Shown piece after piece: positions 9,292-19,939 of a stretch of 34,583 nt of DNA. The position numbers and the translations under genes are program-made. The stretch comes from Spirogloea muscicola (taxonomy: Eukaryota; Streptophyta; Zygnematophyceae; Spirogloeales; Spirogloeaceae): assembly GCA_009602725.1 (NCBI GenBank), contig WELB01000002.1, positions 667,919 to 702,501 of the forward strand, in the 5' to 3' direction. Within the stretch, counting starts at the first letter, position 1. Every line of letters begins with the position of its first letter. The notes beneath the pieces are model-generated. The model saw only the letters and a program-made list of their open reading frames with translations, was not told the DNA's origin and did no database searches.

Positions 9292-10886
9292 TCAGCTCTC
9301 AAATTCTGCAAACCGTGCACGGGCTGTGTCAGTCTCCGCTACTGACAGGCCCCTCTGCACGAGCTTCTCCTTCTGCTCAATGCTCCTGCTCTCGCCGGCA
9401 GCCAAGTACAGCATGAATGCTAGGCAGTCTCCAGGAGCTGGTGTGAATCCCTGCTTGCACAACACAGTCATATCAGGTTTAAATATTCTTGTTCGGAAGG
9501 GTTGTTGTTTCGTTTGTAGTCAAGGTTGTACTCAAAGGTGATTGAAGTCCCAGTCAGTCTCATTAGATGCATGTAATAAGACAATTGCTGAAAGACATTG
9601 CCTCTCAGTCTGGATCCCCATAAAGCATAGGATGCAGCAGGCTCTCATGCATGTCGATTGTCTTTAGGCTGATTAGCTCCATGAATGACAAATACCTTCC
9701 TCCCCTCCGGCCTTCGCTCGTGGTCCTTAATGGCTCTGGCGAGCTCCCTTGTTTCAGCACGATCAAGGTTGTTGGCCACGATGTACTCGGCAGCAGCCTG
9801 GGTAACAGTGCACACCAAGAAACTGTCAGAAAGAGGAATAGCAAGTACCCTATCACAACCTTGAGCTCCCATTAAGCCTGATGATAGACGGCGGGGCTGG
9901 CTTTGCTGTTGCTGTTGCTACCAGAATGATAGTAGTGGCAGCAAGAGCAATCAGTGGGTTAATGGAAGGCAAAACACTACACTGCTCCCTTCATTGCTCC
10001 TCTCTATTTGAATTACACAATGAAGCCCTGTTGAGCATGATGCCGAAATTTGCAGCAGGTCACCTTGCGCTGACTGCCTGTTAGTAAGCGCATCTCATAC
10101 AGCAGCTCAACGTCGTCCTCATTGAACGCCTCAAGTACATCTGAGGGGGTGTCAGCAGACTGCATGGAGCTGAAGACCTGCAGGGCCAAGTACCAGCACG
10201 GAAGTGACAATGTCATGGTCCTTGGTGTTGAGGTTACGAGCTACACAGCCGCATCCTTGCAGCGGGATTTGCGTCGTAGCATCGGTGCTGCTTGGGGTTA
10301 AGCTGAGTACCTGAGCTGCAACAACCATCTGTGTCTGCTTCTCGGTGGTTACGAGCGTGTAGTCATAAAGCTCCTCCGCCGTCAGGCCCTGCTTCTGGAG
10401 CGTGCGGATGGCCTTCGCGCGCTCCTGCCACGTGCCCTGCCTGTCCATGACCAGCTCTGTAAGCTGCCGGGCATCTTTCTCAGCCTGCTGGCTGTTGCGC
10501 TCCAGCTCGCTGGGCGCAGCGGAGGACATTCCAGGAACTGCGCCGCAGATGTACGAGTATCATAACCCGCAGTATCTGCAGCCGCATGGAGTCACTCATG
10601 GCACCCTCACTTTTGATCAACCTCTATGCCAATCAGAGCCGCACCCAAGTTGAGCTTGCACGAGCAAGTCCTGTGGCTGCCTCCACTCTCAGAATGTCTC
10701 CACTAGAGCGAAATCTTTCTGTTTTACATAGAAGCTGCATTTGGGTCCCACTCATGTGCATCATGCATCAGTTGGCCTGCGGCGCTGGCTGCGTACTGCC
10801 TAGCCTAGGCGGCCGGAAGGAGCCCAGCCCCGGCGGCGAGAGGCTGTTGGAGAGGCGCCGTGCAGTGTCCGGTGCCTCCTTGCCAC
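9292..10886 (-). CDS. RAF1-like (Rubisco accumulation factor 1) helical-domain protein
   Basis: RAF1 is a chloroplast chaperone that brings together RbcL dimers during Rubisco assembly. Exons: 10886-10797 (probable), 10537-10311, 10177-10064, 9797-9696 and 9450-9292 (stop). Matches to the RAF1 N-terminal helical domain run in order: LTAEELYDYTLVTTEKQ...VAAQV, DDVELLYEMRLLTGSQRK, AAAEYIVANNLD...LARAIKDHERRP, PGDCLAFMLYLAAGES, and GLSVAETDTAR. Phases agree across all junctions. Unusually, the frame stops after FAEFES, so the beta-strand dimerisation domain that makes up the second half of known RAF1 proteins is absent, and I find no further exon before the repeats. A first exon with ATG and transit peptide is not secure: an ATG at 10529 opens the second exon, but phase supports splicing from 10797-10886, whose own 5' partner may lie at 11000-11070 or in the gap. 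A RAF1 paralogue reduced to its alpha domain is the alternative to a truncated gene. Confidence 0.82.
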
Positions 10887-11418
<532 letters not shown>

Positions 11419-12016
11419 NNNNNNNNNNNNNNNNNNNNNNNNNNNNNNNNNNNNNNNNNNNNNNNNNNNNNNNNNNNNNNNNNNNNNNNNNNNNNNNNNN
11501 NNNNNNNNNNNNNNNNNNNNNNNNNNNNNNNNNNNNNNNNNNNNNNNNNNNNNNNNNNNNNNNNNNNNNNNNNNNNNNNNNNNNNNNNNNNNNNNNNNNN
11601 NNNNNNNNNNNNNNNNNNNNNNNNNNNNNNNNNNNNNNNNNNNNNNNNNNNNNNNNNNNNNNNNNNNNNNNNNNNNNNNNNNNNNNNNNNNNNNNNNNNN
11701 NNNNNNNNNNNNNNNNNNNNNNNNNNNNNNNNNNNNNNNNNNNNNNNNNNNNNNNNNNNNNNNNNNNNNNNNNNNNNNNNNNNNNNNNNNNNNNNNNNNN
11801 NNNNNNNNNNNNNNNNNNNNNNNNNNNNNNNNNNNNNNNNNNNNNNNNNNNNNNNNNNNNNNNNNNNNNNNNNNNNNNNNNNNNNNNNNNNNNNNNNNNN
11901 NNNNNNNNNNNNNNNNNNNNNNNNNNNNNNNNNNNNNNNNNNNNNNNNNNNNNNNNNNNNNNNNNNNNNNNNNNNNNNNNNNNNNNNNNNNNNNNNNNNN
12001 NNNNNNNNNNNNNNNN
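11419..12016. other. Assembly gap of 598 N
   Basis: All bases are N. It lies between the divergent RAF1-like gene and the TPR/adaptor-motif gene, so it probably hides first exons and promoters of one or both. Confidence 0.99.
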
Positions 12017-12411
12017 CGGCGGCGGCGGCGCGCCCGCGCAGGTGCCTGCCGGCGAGAATGCCGCCGCTGCCTCCGCCGGGCGGCGCGGCGATCTGAACCT
12101 GTGACCTCCAATTTGGGAAATTCTGACGGCGGGGGCTGGCGCGCGCCTTGGCAGCAGACCGCCGCCGCCGGTGGCGGCAGCCTCAAAGCCCAGAAGCTCG
12201 CCGGGGGCCGAGGCCCGGCGACCGGCGGCAATGGCGGTGGCAGCCCCGCCCCGTCGCGGACGCCAACGCCGCCAGCGCCGCCGCAGCCAGCCGCAACGTG
12301 GGCGCCCACCAAGGTCGAGCCCAGTCTCCTGCTCAGCGCCCAATTCCCTTTCATTGGAAGTTGGATCGAAATTGGGATTGGAATTGGCTACATGTTAAGT
12401 ACATAGCTTGT
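12017..12411 (+). other. GC-rich, possibly 5' coding or UTR sequence of the TPR gene
   Basis: On the + strand a long frame reads through Gly/Ala/Pro-rich sequence (SDGGGWRAPWQQTAA ... PAATWAPTK). Composition resembles the N-terminal coding regions of neighbouring genes, but no donor gives the phase needed to join 12546, so its coding status is undecided. Confidence 0.3.
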
Positions 12412-12490
12412 GGCTAGATCTGATATACATTTGTCAATGTGCTTGCCCTCTGTATTTGGCCACTCAGGCCCTCCATCGCTCAATACACAT
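12412..12490 (+). repeat. Partial module-B repeat copy
   Basis: The block 'ATACATTTGTCAATGTGCTT' ... 'TTTGGCCACTCAGGCCCTCC' ... 'TCAATACACATTC' matches module B at 500-580 and 8780-8860. It sits about 50 bp upstream of the TPR-gene start codon. Confidence 0.7.
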
Positions 12491-12545
12491 TCCACTCTAG
12501 GAGATCTGTGCTGGAGTTGCTCGGTTCAGGCCCAGTGACGTGATC

Positions 12546-14603
12546 ATGCATGGACGCTTGCAGCCAGCGTGGACGCCGCCGCCGGCACAGGCCGCCCGCC
12601 AGCGCGACCTCTTTGCCGACCTCCTTGGCGGGGCTGCAATCCGATCGCCCTCGGGCCCCATGGCCCGTGCCAAGGCCCCGTCGAGCAATGGCGCCGCTAC
12701 TCTGGCCAGCGCCGCCAATGGCAGCCGTGATGGCAGCGGCGGCATCGTTGGCGAAGATGCCCTGGACCTGGATACCCTGTCTCAGGACCTTCCGGCCAAA
12801 CCCACTCCGCTGAATAGGCCACAGGCAGCGGCGACTGCAACGCCGCCGGCCCCCTCCAAGGATCCCTTTGCCGCCTTCAGCAACGCTGGCCCCCAAGTAT
12901 GCTGCGCTCGCTGCGGGTTGCCCACCTCCTCCTCCTTGCTTTGCGTCGCCCATTACATCTCCTCCCCTGAGGCTGGCTCTCTCTGTCAGCGCCGGGCTTG
13001 CACAGCCCGAGCAAACCCAACGCCAGGCTGCACAGAAAAGCTCTTTGAACACGTGTTTGTTGGCAAAAACAGCTGTTCCGATCTCAATCTGTTACATATT
13101 GCATCACTTAGCTCAACTTTGAGCCTTTGTATATGGACGCATCGTTGAAGACTTTATGCTGTTCTAGTGACCAAGCTAGAAGTCATGCCCCTCCATTGGG
13201 TGGCGCGTCTCAGGTGAACCGCGGCTCTGTTGCTGGCAGCGAAAGGAGGGCCGACGACTTTGCGAGCTTCACGAAGGCTGCCGCATCACCTTCAGCTGCA
13301 GCCGAGAGCGATGGTGTTAACTGGTTCGAGGCAGCAGACGTCAGCAGTGTCCCTGCGGCCAGCCTGCTGTCCCCACCTACCAGCCGCGAGCCGGCAGGGC
13401 CTGCGGCGGCCGTGGATCCGTTTGCAGCCTCCGGCAACCTCTTTGACAATGGCTTCCATCAGCCTGAGGCTTTGGTGAACAACTTCAGCTCGGTGGAGGA
13501 CATCTTTGGCACTTCTTTCCCAGCAGCAGTACCGACAACCGCAGCAACAGGGAGCAACATCTCTGCAGTAGCGGCACCGGCTAACCTCGACGATCTATTC
13601 ACAGGCACCAGTAGTGGCGCTCCAGTGGTGGACCCTTTTGTTGACGCCTTTGGTGCTGCGGCCGTCAGCCGTGTGAGGCCCAGGGCCGCTGCCACCACCA
13701 TCGATCCCCTAGAGGCGCTGCTCATGGGCACCAGTGGCAACAGCGCAGCTGGCAACTCCCTGGCAGGTCATACGACAGCGACGAAAACGACGGTGGTTGC
13801 TGCAGAAGACTGGGGCGACTTTGCGGGCACGGCCGATGGTACCATGCACGAGCTGGAGGGCCTGCCGCCGCCGCCGGTAGGCCTGGTGGCTGGCGTAGCG
13901 TCGGCGCGGGGCATAGAGCTGCACCGCGCTGGCCAGTTTGCGGATGCCATCAAGTGGCTCATCTGGGCAGCAGAGCTTGCTCGGCGAGGGGGTGACAGCG
14001 GCAGCGTACTCAAGGACGCCCTTGTCTGTCGTGCGGCCTGCTACAAAGAGGCCGGTGAGCTGAAGAAGGCCGTCGCCGACTGCTCTGAGGTGCGCCGCGA
14101 GCTCGAGACCATTAGTCATATCCTATCTAATGTGAAGGCTCTTCGGCTGTAGAAGAGGTTAACATTCAGCAACTTTATAGCTGATGAAGGTGCAGTATGC
14201 TCGCCAATAAGTAGGCGCACTCAGTCATTCCCTTTGCATTCAGTGCAGGGTAGATACTTTAAGGTGCTCTTTGCTTACTTCCTTGCCTATCTGTTGTCAC
14301 TCATATGTGTCTCACTAGGCCTGGTCTAGTGTACCATAGTCGTTACCACGGTTGCTGATTGCTTGTGAATGTGTATATGTAGCTTGATGACCAGTTTTGC
14401 TCTCCCCTTGCAAGCGAGCTCAGGTCCTGGAGATGGACCCCGGGAATGTGGCGGTTTTGATGCAACGTGCCATCTTGTACGAAACCATGGAGAAATACAA
14501 GCTCGGTGTTGTGGACCTCCAGGAGGTGACGCGCCGGGACCCCAGCAACCGGTCAGCTGGCGCCATCCTGGCGCGCCTCAACCGTGCCGTCCGGAATGGA
14601 TGA
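12546..14603 (+). CDS. Adaptor-motif protein with C-terminal TPR domain, about 468 aa
   Basis: Three exons join in phase 0: 12546-12896, 13214-14089 and 14424-14603 (stop). Residues 1 to ~320 are predicted disordered, Ala/Ser/Thr-rich and studded with short aromatic-acidic motifs typical of clathrin-adaptor ligands: DLFADLLGG, DPFAAF, DDFASF, DPFAASGNLFDNGF, VEDIFG, DDLF, DPFVDAFG and WGDFAG. Residues ~325-468 form a helical TPR-like region (ARGIELHRAGQFADAIKWL, KEAGELKKAVADCSE|VLEMDPGN, LYETMEKYKLGVVDLQEV) with the classic TPR spacing preserved exactly across the last intron, which selects the acceptor at 14423. In known families DPF, FxDxF-like and WxxF motifs bind AP-2 ear domains, so a role in vesicle traffic is inferred, not shown. 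I cannot name a characterised orthologue. The start ATG at 12546 is the first good one; an upstream exon remains possible. Confidence 0.83.
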
Positions 14604-15081
14604 CGGTTTAAGCAAGCTCTGCCCCTAGTGCCGTTGACGTGGCTGGCGCTACAGGTTGTGATTGCGTGGAGTGTTTACTTCATCTCCAGCTTACAGTGAT
14701 GCCTGCCCATAAGGGACGGCGTCAAAGTGACTTCCGGTTTCGGTGCTGCACATACTATAAAGTCTGGGAGGAGAAGCTGCAACCCTCGGCCTTGCTCGCT
14801 TCTGAGAATTGATTGCCTTTGGCATGCTTCGATGTCTGGAAGGCAACAAGATCTTGGCCAACAATGCCTCTTGTTGCTAAACGAGAGGAAGTCTGTTATG
14901 TGAGCCATTGCGGAGGGCGGCCTGACATTGTGCTCTCAAGCAGAGGTGCTGGGACTGCCAAAGCGCGATGTCAGGTATCGTGTGATGCTGTTGAATCTGG
15001 GCTTTGCAAGGGCATGTGAGCAGCCACTGCGTCTACTTGGCTCAAGTGCGTGACTTGGAAACCACGCGGCAGCTCATCTAG
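14604..15081. other. Spacer with a short possible exon
   Basis: A small open frame beginning MPLVAKREEVCY (about 14869-14974) ends in a plausible donor (CAG|gtatcg), but it does not join in phase with the later oxygenase exons. Nothing else is recognisable. Confidence 0.3.
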
Positions 15082-15473
15082 GCATGCACGCTGTAGCATT
15101 GGGCCGTTTCGAGTATGGCCAGGAAAGGTGAGGGCGTGGCCGTCGGTTCATCTGAACTGCATATATGCAAGTATCTGCAACATCACGGGCTCACTGGATC
15201 TTCCTGCGAGCTGGGGCTGCTAAATGTTGCTCAAGAAGGAGCCAACTTTCTGAACTAAGCAGAGAAATATTTAAGTGTCAAGGTTCAAACTGCATCAATG
15301 TAGTGAAGCTCTTGAGATAAGAATGGTGCCAATAACGTGAATTGTGAGGCTCAGATTACTGTGTTACAAACACGTTAAGTTGACAGCAGGACAAGCGAAG
15401 TGCTTAGAAGGATCAAGAATGAGGCGGCTTATGAGCTCGCTGACCATGTCAAGGGGCAGAAGCTGCGGTATGG
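15082..15473 (+). other. Candidate 5' exons of the 2OG oxygenase gene
   Basis: Two short exon-like pieces join in phase: 15082-15127 (acceptor catctag, frame MHAVALGRFEYGQE, donor gtgagg) and 15390-15473 (acceptor gacagcag, frame TSEVLRRIKNEAAYELADH, donor gttggc). They lie upstream of, and on the same strand as, the secure oxygenase exons. The sequence is not specifically conserved, so this is inference from phase and splice signals. Confidence 0.35.
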
Positions 15474-15729
15474 GTTGGCGTGGTTTTGCGCAATGAAGCG
15501 CGCAGCAAAAGCCACGTTCGAGGAGTGTGCTGGAGGACGGGAGCGAGCAGGGAGAGGTGCGGCCTTTGGGCGGCAGCCATCAACGGTGCAGCAATTGTCG
15601 CCTCATCATAGAGATCTTTACTGTTTTGGAAGGGGTCTTGGACGATGTCCAGCGAACCCTGCTAACCTCTCACTCTATCTCTTCTTGCACTTCGCTCTTT
15701 GCTCTTCGATTCCCCTTACCCTGGCACCT

Positions 15730-16103
15730 AGGTGCTCAGCGTGCAGATCCGCCAGTAGCGACAGAGAGTTTGCCAAGTATCAGACGGCCTTAAATGTGAC
15801 AGACTCTTCCAGTAGCTCTACCATAGCATCTTCCGACCCCTTTGTAGCTGCTCAATGCTTTTTCGGCCCCTTCGAATCTTTGTCACTCTTTTCTGGGCTG
15901 GCTTTTTGCAGCCCTTGCCCCATTGGGAGTGCCACTTCTTCTTCCAGTAGAGGGCGATGGCTGTGACTGGCCAGCCCAGACAATAAGAATGCACAAAGTT
16001 CGGCCTTAAAGGGGTCTGATGTCTCTTGGGCTGGCCGTCCTCAGTCGGGAGGCTCTTGGCGTGGTGGCTAATCAATTGCATGTTTGGGTTGCAAATGATG
16101 CAG
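15730..16103 (+). repeat. Module-A repeats in the presumed 5' introns of the oxygenase gene
   Basis: At 15860-15920 a forward unit (GGCCCCTTCGAATCTTTGTC, TTTCTGGGCTGGC-ttttt-GCAGCCC) is followed at 15948-15985 by a reverse unit (CAGTAGAGGGCGATGGCTGT, GGCCAGCCCAGAC), together a small foldback; another GGGCTGGCC stub is at 16028. The run before it, 15740-15800, has a short open frame (SASSDREFAKYQTALN) ending in a phase-0 donor that might be an exon. Confidence 0.6.
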
Positions 16104-16153
16104 AAAGAAGTGCGTTATCGCGATATCAACCTTCCGTGTGTGTGTGTTTGTGT

Positions 16154-16222
<69 letters not shown>

Positions 16223-16814
16223 ATAGTCACTTAGCTCGGGCTGTGCTTCTGTGTATCTTGCAGCAAAGGCCTTGTAGGAGACGTCGTACAAAAAGTCCGT
16301 GATCTCACGGCCAATGTGACTGGAGTGAGAGACTGGAGCCTTTATGAGCCTGAGTTGCAGCTGGTGCGCTACGAGGAGCATGAGCAGTACAAAGCTCACT
16401 TTGACAGAAATTCTGCCGCATCACACTCAGCACTTGCGACCGTGCTCATCTATCTGAATGATGACTACTGTGGAGGGCAGACTCAATTTCCAGCTATCGA
16501 CCTCGTTGTGACACCTGTGAAGGGTGAGTACGAGTCACCATTTACTGTCTCATGCAAGACAGCCTTGCAAGCAAGTATAGTCGGAAGACTTACGAAAGAC
16601 ATCTATATACTGGACTAAGAAAGATTGGACATGCTGAAAGCTTGGACATGCTGTCAGCGTCTGACTTACAATTTTTCCTGCAGGTAAGGCCGTTGTATGG
16701 AGAACCCAATTTGACAAGGCAGGGAAGCCTGACAAGAAGGCAGAGCATGCTGGTCTGCCAGTGACATGTGGAAAGAAATACATATTAACGCAGTGGGTGG
16801 ACTTGCCTGTCTAA
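16104..16814 (+). CDS. Prolyl 4-hydroxylase-type 2-oxoglutarate/Fe(II) oxygenase, C-terminal part
   Basis: The enzyme would hydroxylate a protein (prolyl) side chain using O2, 2-oxoglutarate and Fe(II). Exons: 16104-16135, 16264-16523 and 16684-16814 (stop), with phases 0/2, 2/1 and 1 agreeing. The double-stranded beta-helix core is clear: PELQLVRYEEHEQYKAHFD with the His-x-Asp iron ligands, ATVLIYLNDDYCGGQTQFP, TPVKGKAVVW, then HAGLPVTCGKKYILTQW carrying the distal iron-binding His and the Lys that pairs with 2-oxoglutarate. These are the P4H alpha-type motifs. The C-terminus ends naturally at VDLPV. The first exon here is set by phase and by its donor, which is the first GT of a (GT)n tract. 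Upstream exons exist but are uncertain, so the N-terminus, any signal peptide and localisation are unknown. Confidence 0.87.
16136..16221 (+). repeat. (GT)n microsatellite at a splice donor
   Basis: An 86-nt tract of GT/TG dinucleotides with two interruptions (TTTG at ~16148, GAG at ~16158) starts exactly at the inferred 5' splice site of the oxygenase intron 16136-16263. CVCVCV/THTHTH reading frames across it are artefacts. Confidence 0.9.
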
Positions 16815-17278
16815 GTCGCAGACAAGGATTCGGGTCTCAGAAGGACGACATGCCTTCTGTGAACCGCCAGCTGGCACTACCAGCTTCCTCTTGTACATCA
16901 GTATAGTACTTGAAGAAGCAATGACGGGAAGGAAATACCGTCCAGTCAATGGACTAACCTGAGATTGAATATTTCCATATGATACACGATAGACTCAATC
17001 ACTGACAACATAGTTACAACATGCTAGGCTGCATCTGCTGGTTGGAAAGCACTATTTCTGGTCGACACATGGTAGCTCCAGTGCAAAATGTGGATTTGGT
17101 GAAGTCATCACTCCACGTTCCCTTCTCTTATCTGGCAGTTGCCGACTCCTATTGTGCAAGGGCTTCTGCCTTGTTGTGTACGCAGTGACCGCATGAGACA
17201 GCAGCCTGCTGACCAAAGCGAACACTTGGTCTCATCCACAACTGTCCGCAGGCGAGCAGTGCAGCAATTTGGAAAGGA
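16815..17278. other. Intergenic spacer
   Basis: Nothing coding is seen. It holds the 3' flank of the oxygenase gene and the promoter of the first root-cap protein gene; no clear TATA box. Confidence 0.6.
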
Positions 17279-19183
17279 ATGGCGGCTCAATGCCGCGCAA
17301 TGTCTGGATGCGGTGCACCGTCCTTCACTCTCTCTGCATCACTGCTGGTCANGCTGGCGGCGCTGCTGGGCGCGGCGCCGGCGCGCGCGCACTACGGCAC
17401 CGTCGCGGGCCACGTCTACGCCGACCCCTGCGGCTCCGGCGGCAAGCTGGGCAGCCCCCACAGCGCGCCGCTCAAGGGCGCCAAGGTCACGCTCACCTGC
17501 GACTACGGCGCCGGCTCCCACGGCGTCTCCGGCCTCCGGACGTACACCTCCACCGCCACCGACGCCAGTGAGCCACCGTCGCCGCCGCCGCCGCCTCCGC
17601 TCCCCTTTGCTGCGCGTCCTCTCCTTTGGCTCACAACCAGCTGACCTCCGCTACTCCTGCTGCGCCCAGACGGGTACTACGTCATCCGAAACATCTACTC
17701 GCGGTACATGATCCCGCAGCTCAAGTACAAGAGCTGCGTGCTGCACCTCAAGTGCGGCTCGGGCATGTACACCGTCAAAGGCCCCGCCGCTGACGGCTGG
17801 ACAACCGACATGCCAACCAACAACAACTTCACGGCGCCAAGTGAGTGTCACTTGCCGACCTCGTCGGGTGTAGCTTGTTTTCCTCGGCACCCAAGATGAC
17901 GATCGTATGAGTCAGTGCAGAAGCCAGTCATCGCCATGAGACTGTCCCACTCGTCGACCTGTCGAGACGTGCGCCAGCTCATGTGCAAGCTGGGTGTCCT
18001 GGCAGACTCCTACTTCCGGCCCGTTTCGCCACTGGGGCCCCCAACGTGCGCTGCTCCGAAGCCGGCATGCCAAAAGACGGGCTCGCTGTGCGGCGACCCG
18101 CGCCTCGTCGGCGGCGACGGCGTAGCTTTCTGGTTCCATGGCGAGAAGGACAGAGACTTCTGCATCGTCTCGGACGCCAGCTTCCACATCAACGCCCACT
18201 TTATTGGCAAGAAGTCAGCGGATGGCAGCCACGACTTGACATGGGTGCAGTCGATGGGCGTCATCTTTGGGCAGCACAGGCTGTATGTCGGGGCTAAACA
18301 GGAGGCTGTCTGGACTGCAGCTGAGGACCACATCTTCTTCAGCTTCGACGGCGTGGTGAGAACTCTGATCAGTTGAACATCATTCAGGAGCGAGTATACA
18401 AAGTTCAGGCGCTTTGAGCATCCTACCGAATCTGCTTTCCCTTCTGACTGGAGCTTGCTCTTCTTTCTTGCAGCCGCTATTTGATGTGGTCATGACCAAT
18501 AGCAAGCAAACATGGCAGTCTGCCGACGGAAGCGTGAAGGTGATACGATCGGGTCTCATCAACACGGCGAGATTGGAGATTGCGGGCCTCTTAAATATGA
18601 CCCTTATCGCAAAGCCGATCTCCCAAAAGGACTGGACACAGACGAGCTGTTTCGCGCATCTCGACATGGGAATAGACTTTGCACAATTGTCTGGTAAATT
18701 CTCTTGACTACCTCAGACATGTGGACATTGTGCTAAGAATCGAGTTCCCCATGCAGTGGAGGCTGCATACACGAGATTGTGGCAGCGTCAATCCTAGACA
18801 TTGAAAGTGCTGTCCTTGCTACGGCGTCACCAGCTGCAATGCTTGTGGGATTACAAATGACGAGCTTCCTGCATGGAATAACAGGCCGGGCTGAGGGAGT
18901 TCTTGGCCAAACATATCAGAAGCTGTGGAGCCCCCCAGACCGCGTGGAAGGCTCGCCCAACAATGGCAACTACATCCTGCACGAGGTTGAGCCGTACCTC
19001 AGCTCCAGCATTCTCTCCCCCGACTGCCCGGTCAACATCTACAAGGCCGCACCTTACGATAAAGTCAGCCACACAGTATGGCTGAAAAAGGCCGTGATGG
19101 ACGACATTGAGGCTCCTGAGGACGCCAACAGCCACTGCTCCCACAACTCTGCTGGTGGCCTCAAGTGTGTGAACAAGCGGTAA
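17279..19183 (+). CDS. Secreted protein with Ole e 1-like and root-cap domains, about 442 aa
   Basis: Exons 17279-17567, 17670-17840, 18006-18355, 18474-18693 and 18885-19183 join with matching phases. Residues 1-37 are a signal peptide (hydrophobic LLVxLAALLGA, cleavage after APARA); residue 25 is unreadable because of N at 17352. Residues ~38-150 look like a pollen Ole e 1/extensin-type domain (GTVAGHVYADPC, LKGAKVTLTC, TDANGYYVI, KSCVLHLKCG). A Pro/Cys linker (PTCAAPKPAC) leads to a root-cap domain: DPRLVGGDGVAFWFHG, DFCIVSDASFHINAHFIG, DLTWVQSMGVIFGQHRLYVG, CFAHLDMGIDFAQLS, EGVLGQTYQ, ending SPDCPVNIYKAAPYDKVSH and a Cys pair. Proteins with this domain are apoplastic and of unknown biochemical function. 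A convergent paralogue lies at 22295-23349. Three introns are phase 1, so the module borders are symmetrical. Confidence 0.94.
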
Positions 19184-19939
19184 TTATAAGGTGACTATCA
19201 CCCTCCTCAGCCGTGACATAGGAATTAGCGGCGCAATGCCTACCAGAATGATCTGCAATTTCAAGCTAGGAAGTATAGCACTATTTGTCAGTAGTACCAC
19301 CATCTTGGAGCACCAATTCATTGAACCACGATCAAAGGCCACTTCTGGCCTGCAAGTGGGACCGCAACTCGACACAATTAGCATCAAGCAAGGATGTCGA
19401 GCCTGTTGACATGAATTGGTTGCTAGAGCTCAACAGTTCTCCGGTTGGCTCCGGAAAACGGAGGCAACCTGCAAGAGCACGTGAGCTTCAGCAGTGCAGT
19501 ACAGTATAGAAAATAAGTGTGTGCAGTATTGTAGGAGGACATTCAAAAACGTAAAGCTACATATATTTCATTCCGCCTCGGAGATTTACCCGAGAATTTA
19601 CAAGGAGTTTTTTTTTAAGGAATTTTTTCTTTGAAAGCCTCAACGGAGCAGACTGCGCACCAGGTTTAGAAGGTCTCTGGTGGGAAATAGGCGTCTTATC
19701 GTCCACTTGTGACTTACGGGCACTTAAGGGTAGATGTAGGAGCTTGACGCGTGTAGAAGCTTGACTAACTGCAGGTATAATCACACATGGTCCAGTAGCT
19801 ATAGAACCTCTGGATATTGTTGGTCAATGTTGGACGGGTGACCAGAGGGATGCGACCTTCGCATTACGTCGGTCAACAAACGCACGAGGAGGAACGTGAG
19901 TCGTGTGACGCTGCCAGAGCTGACTCAGCCAGGCTCTAG
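19184..19939. other. 3' flank and spacer after the first root-cap gene
   Basis: No gene is recognisable. There is an 8-T tract near 19610 and no obvious repeat module. Confidence 0.55.

Noticed and set aside
16026-16226. ORF with a CVCVCV tail (and THTHTH on the other strand)
   Set aside because: Produced by the (GT)n microsatellite; only its 16104-16135 part is accepted as an exon.
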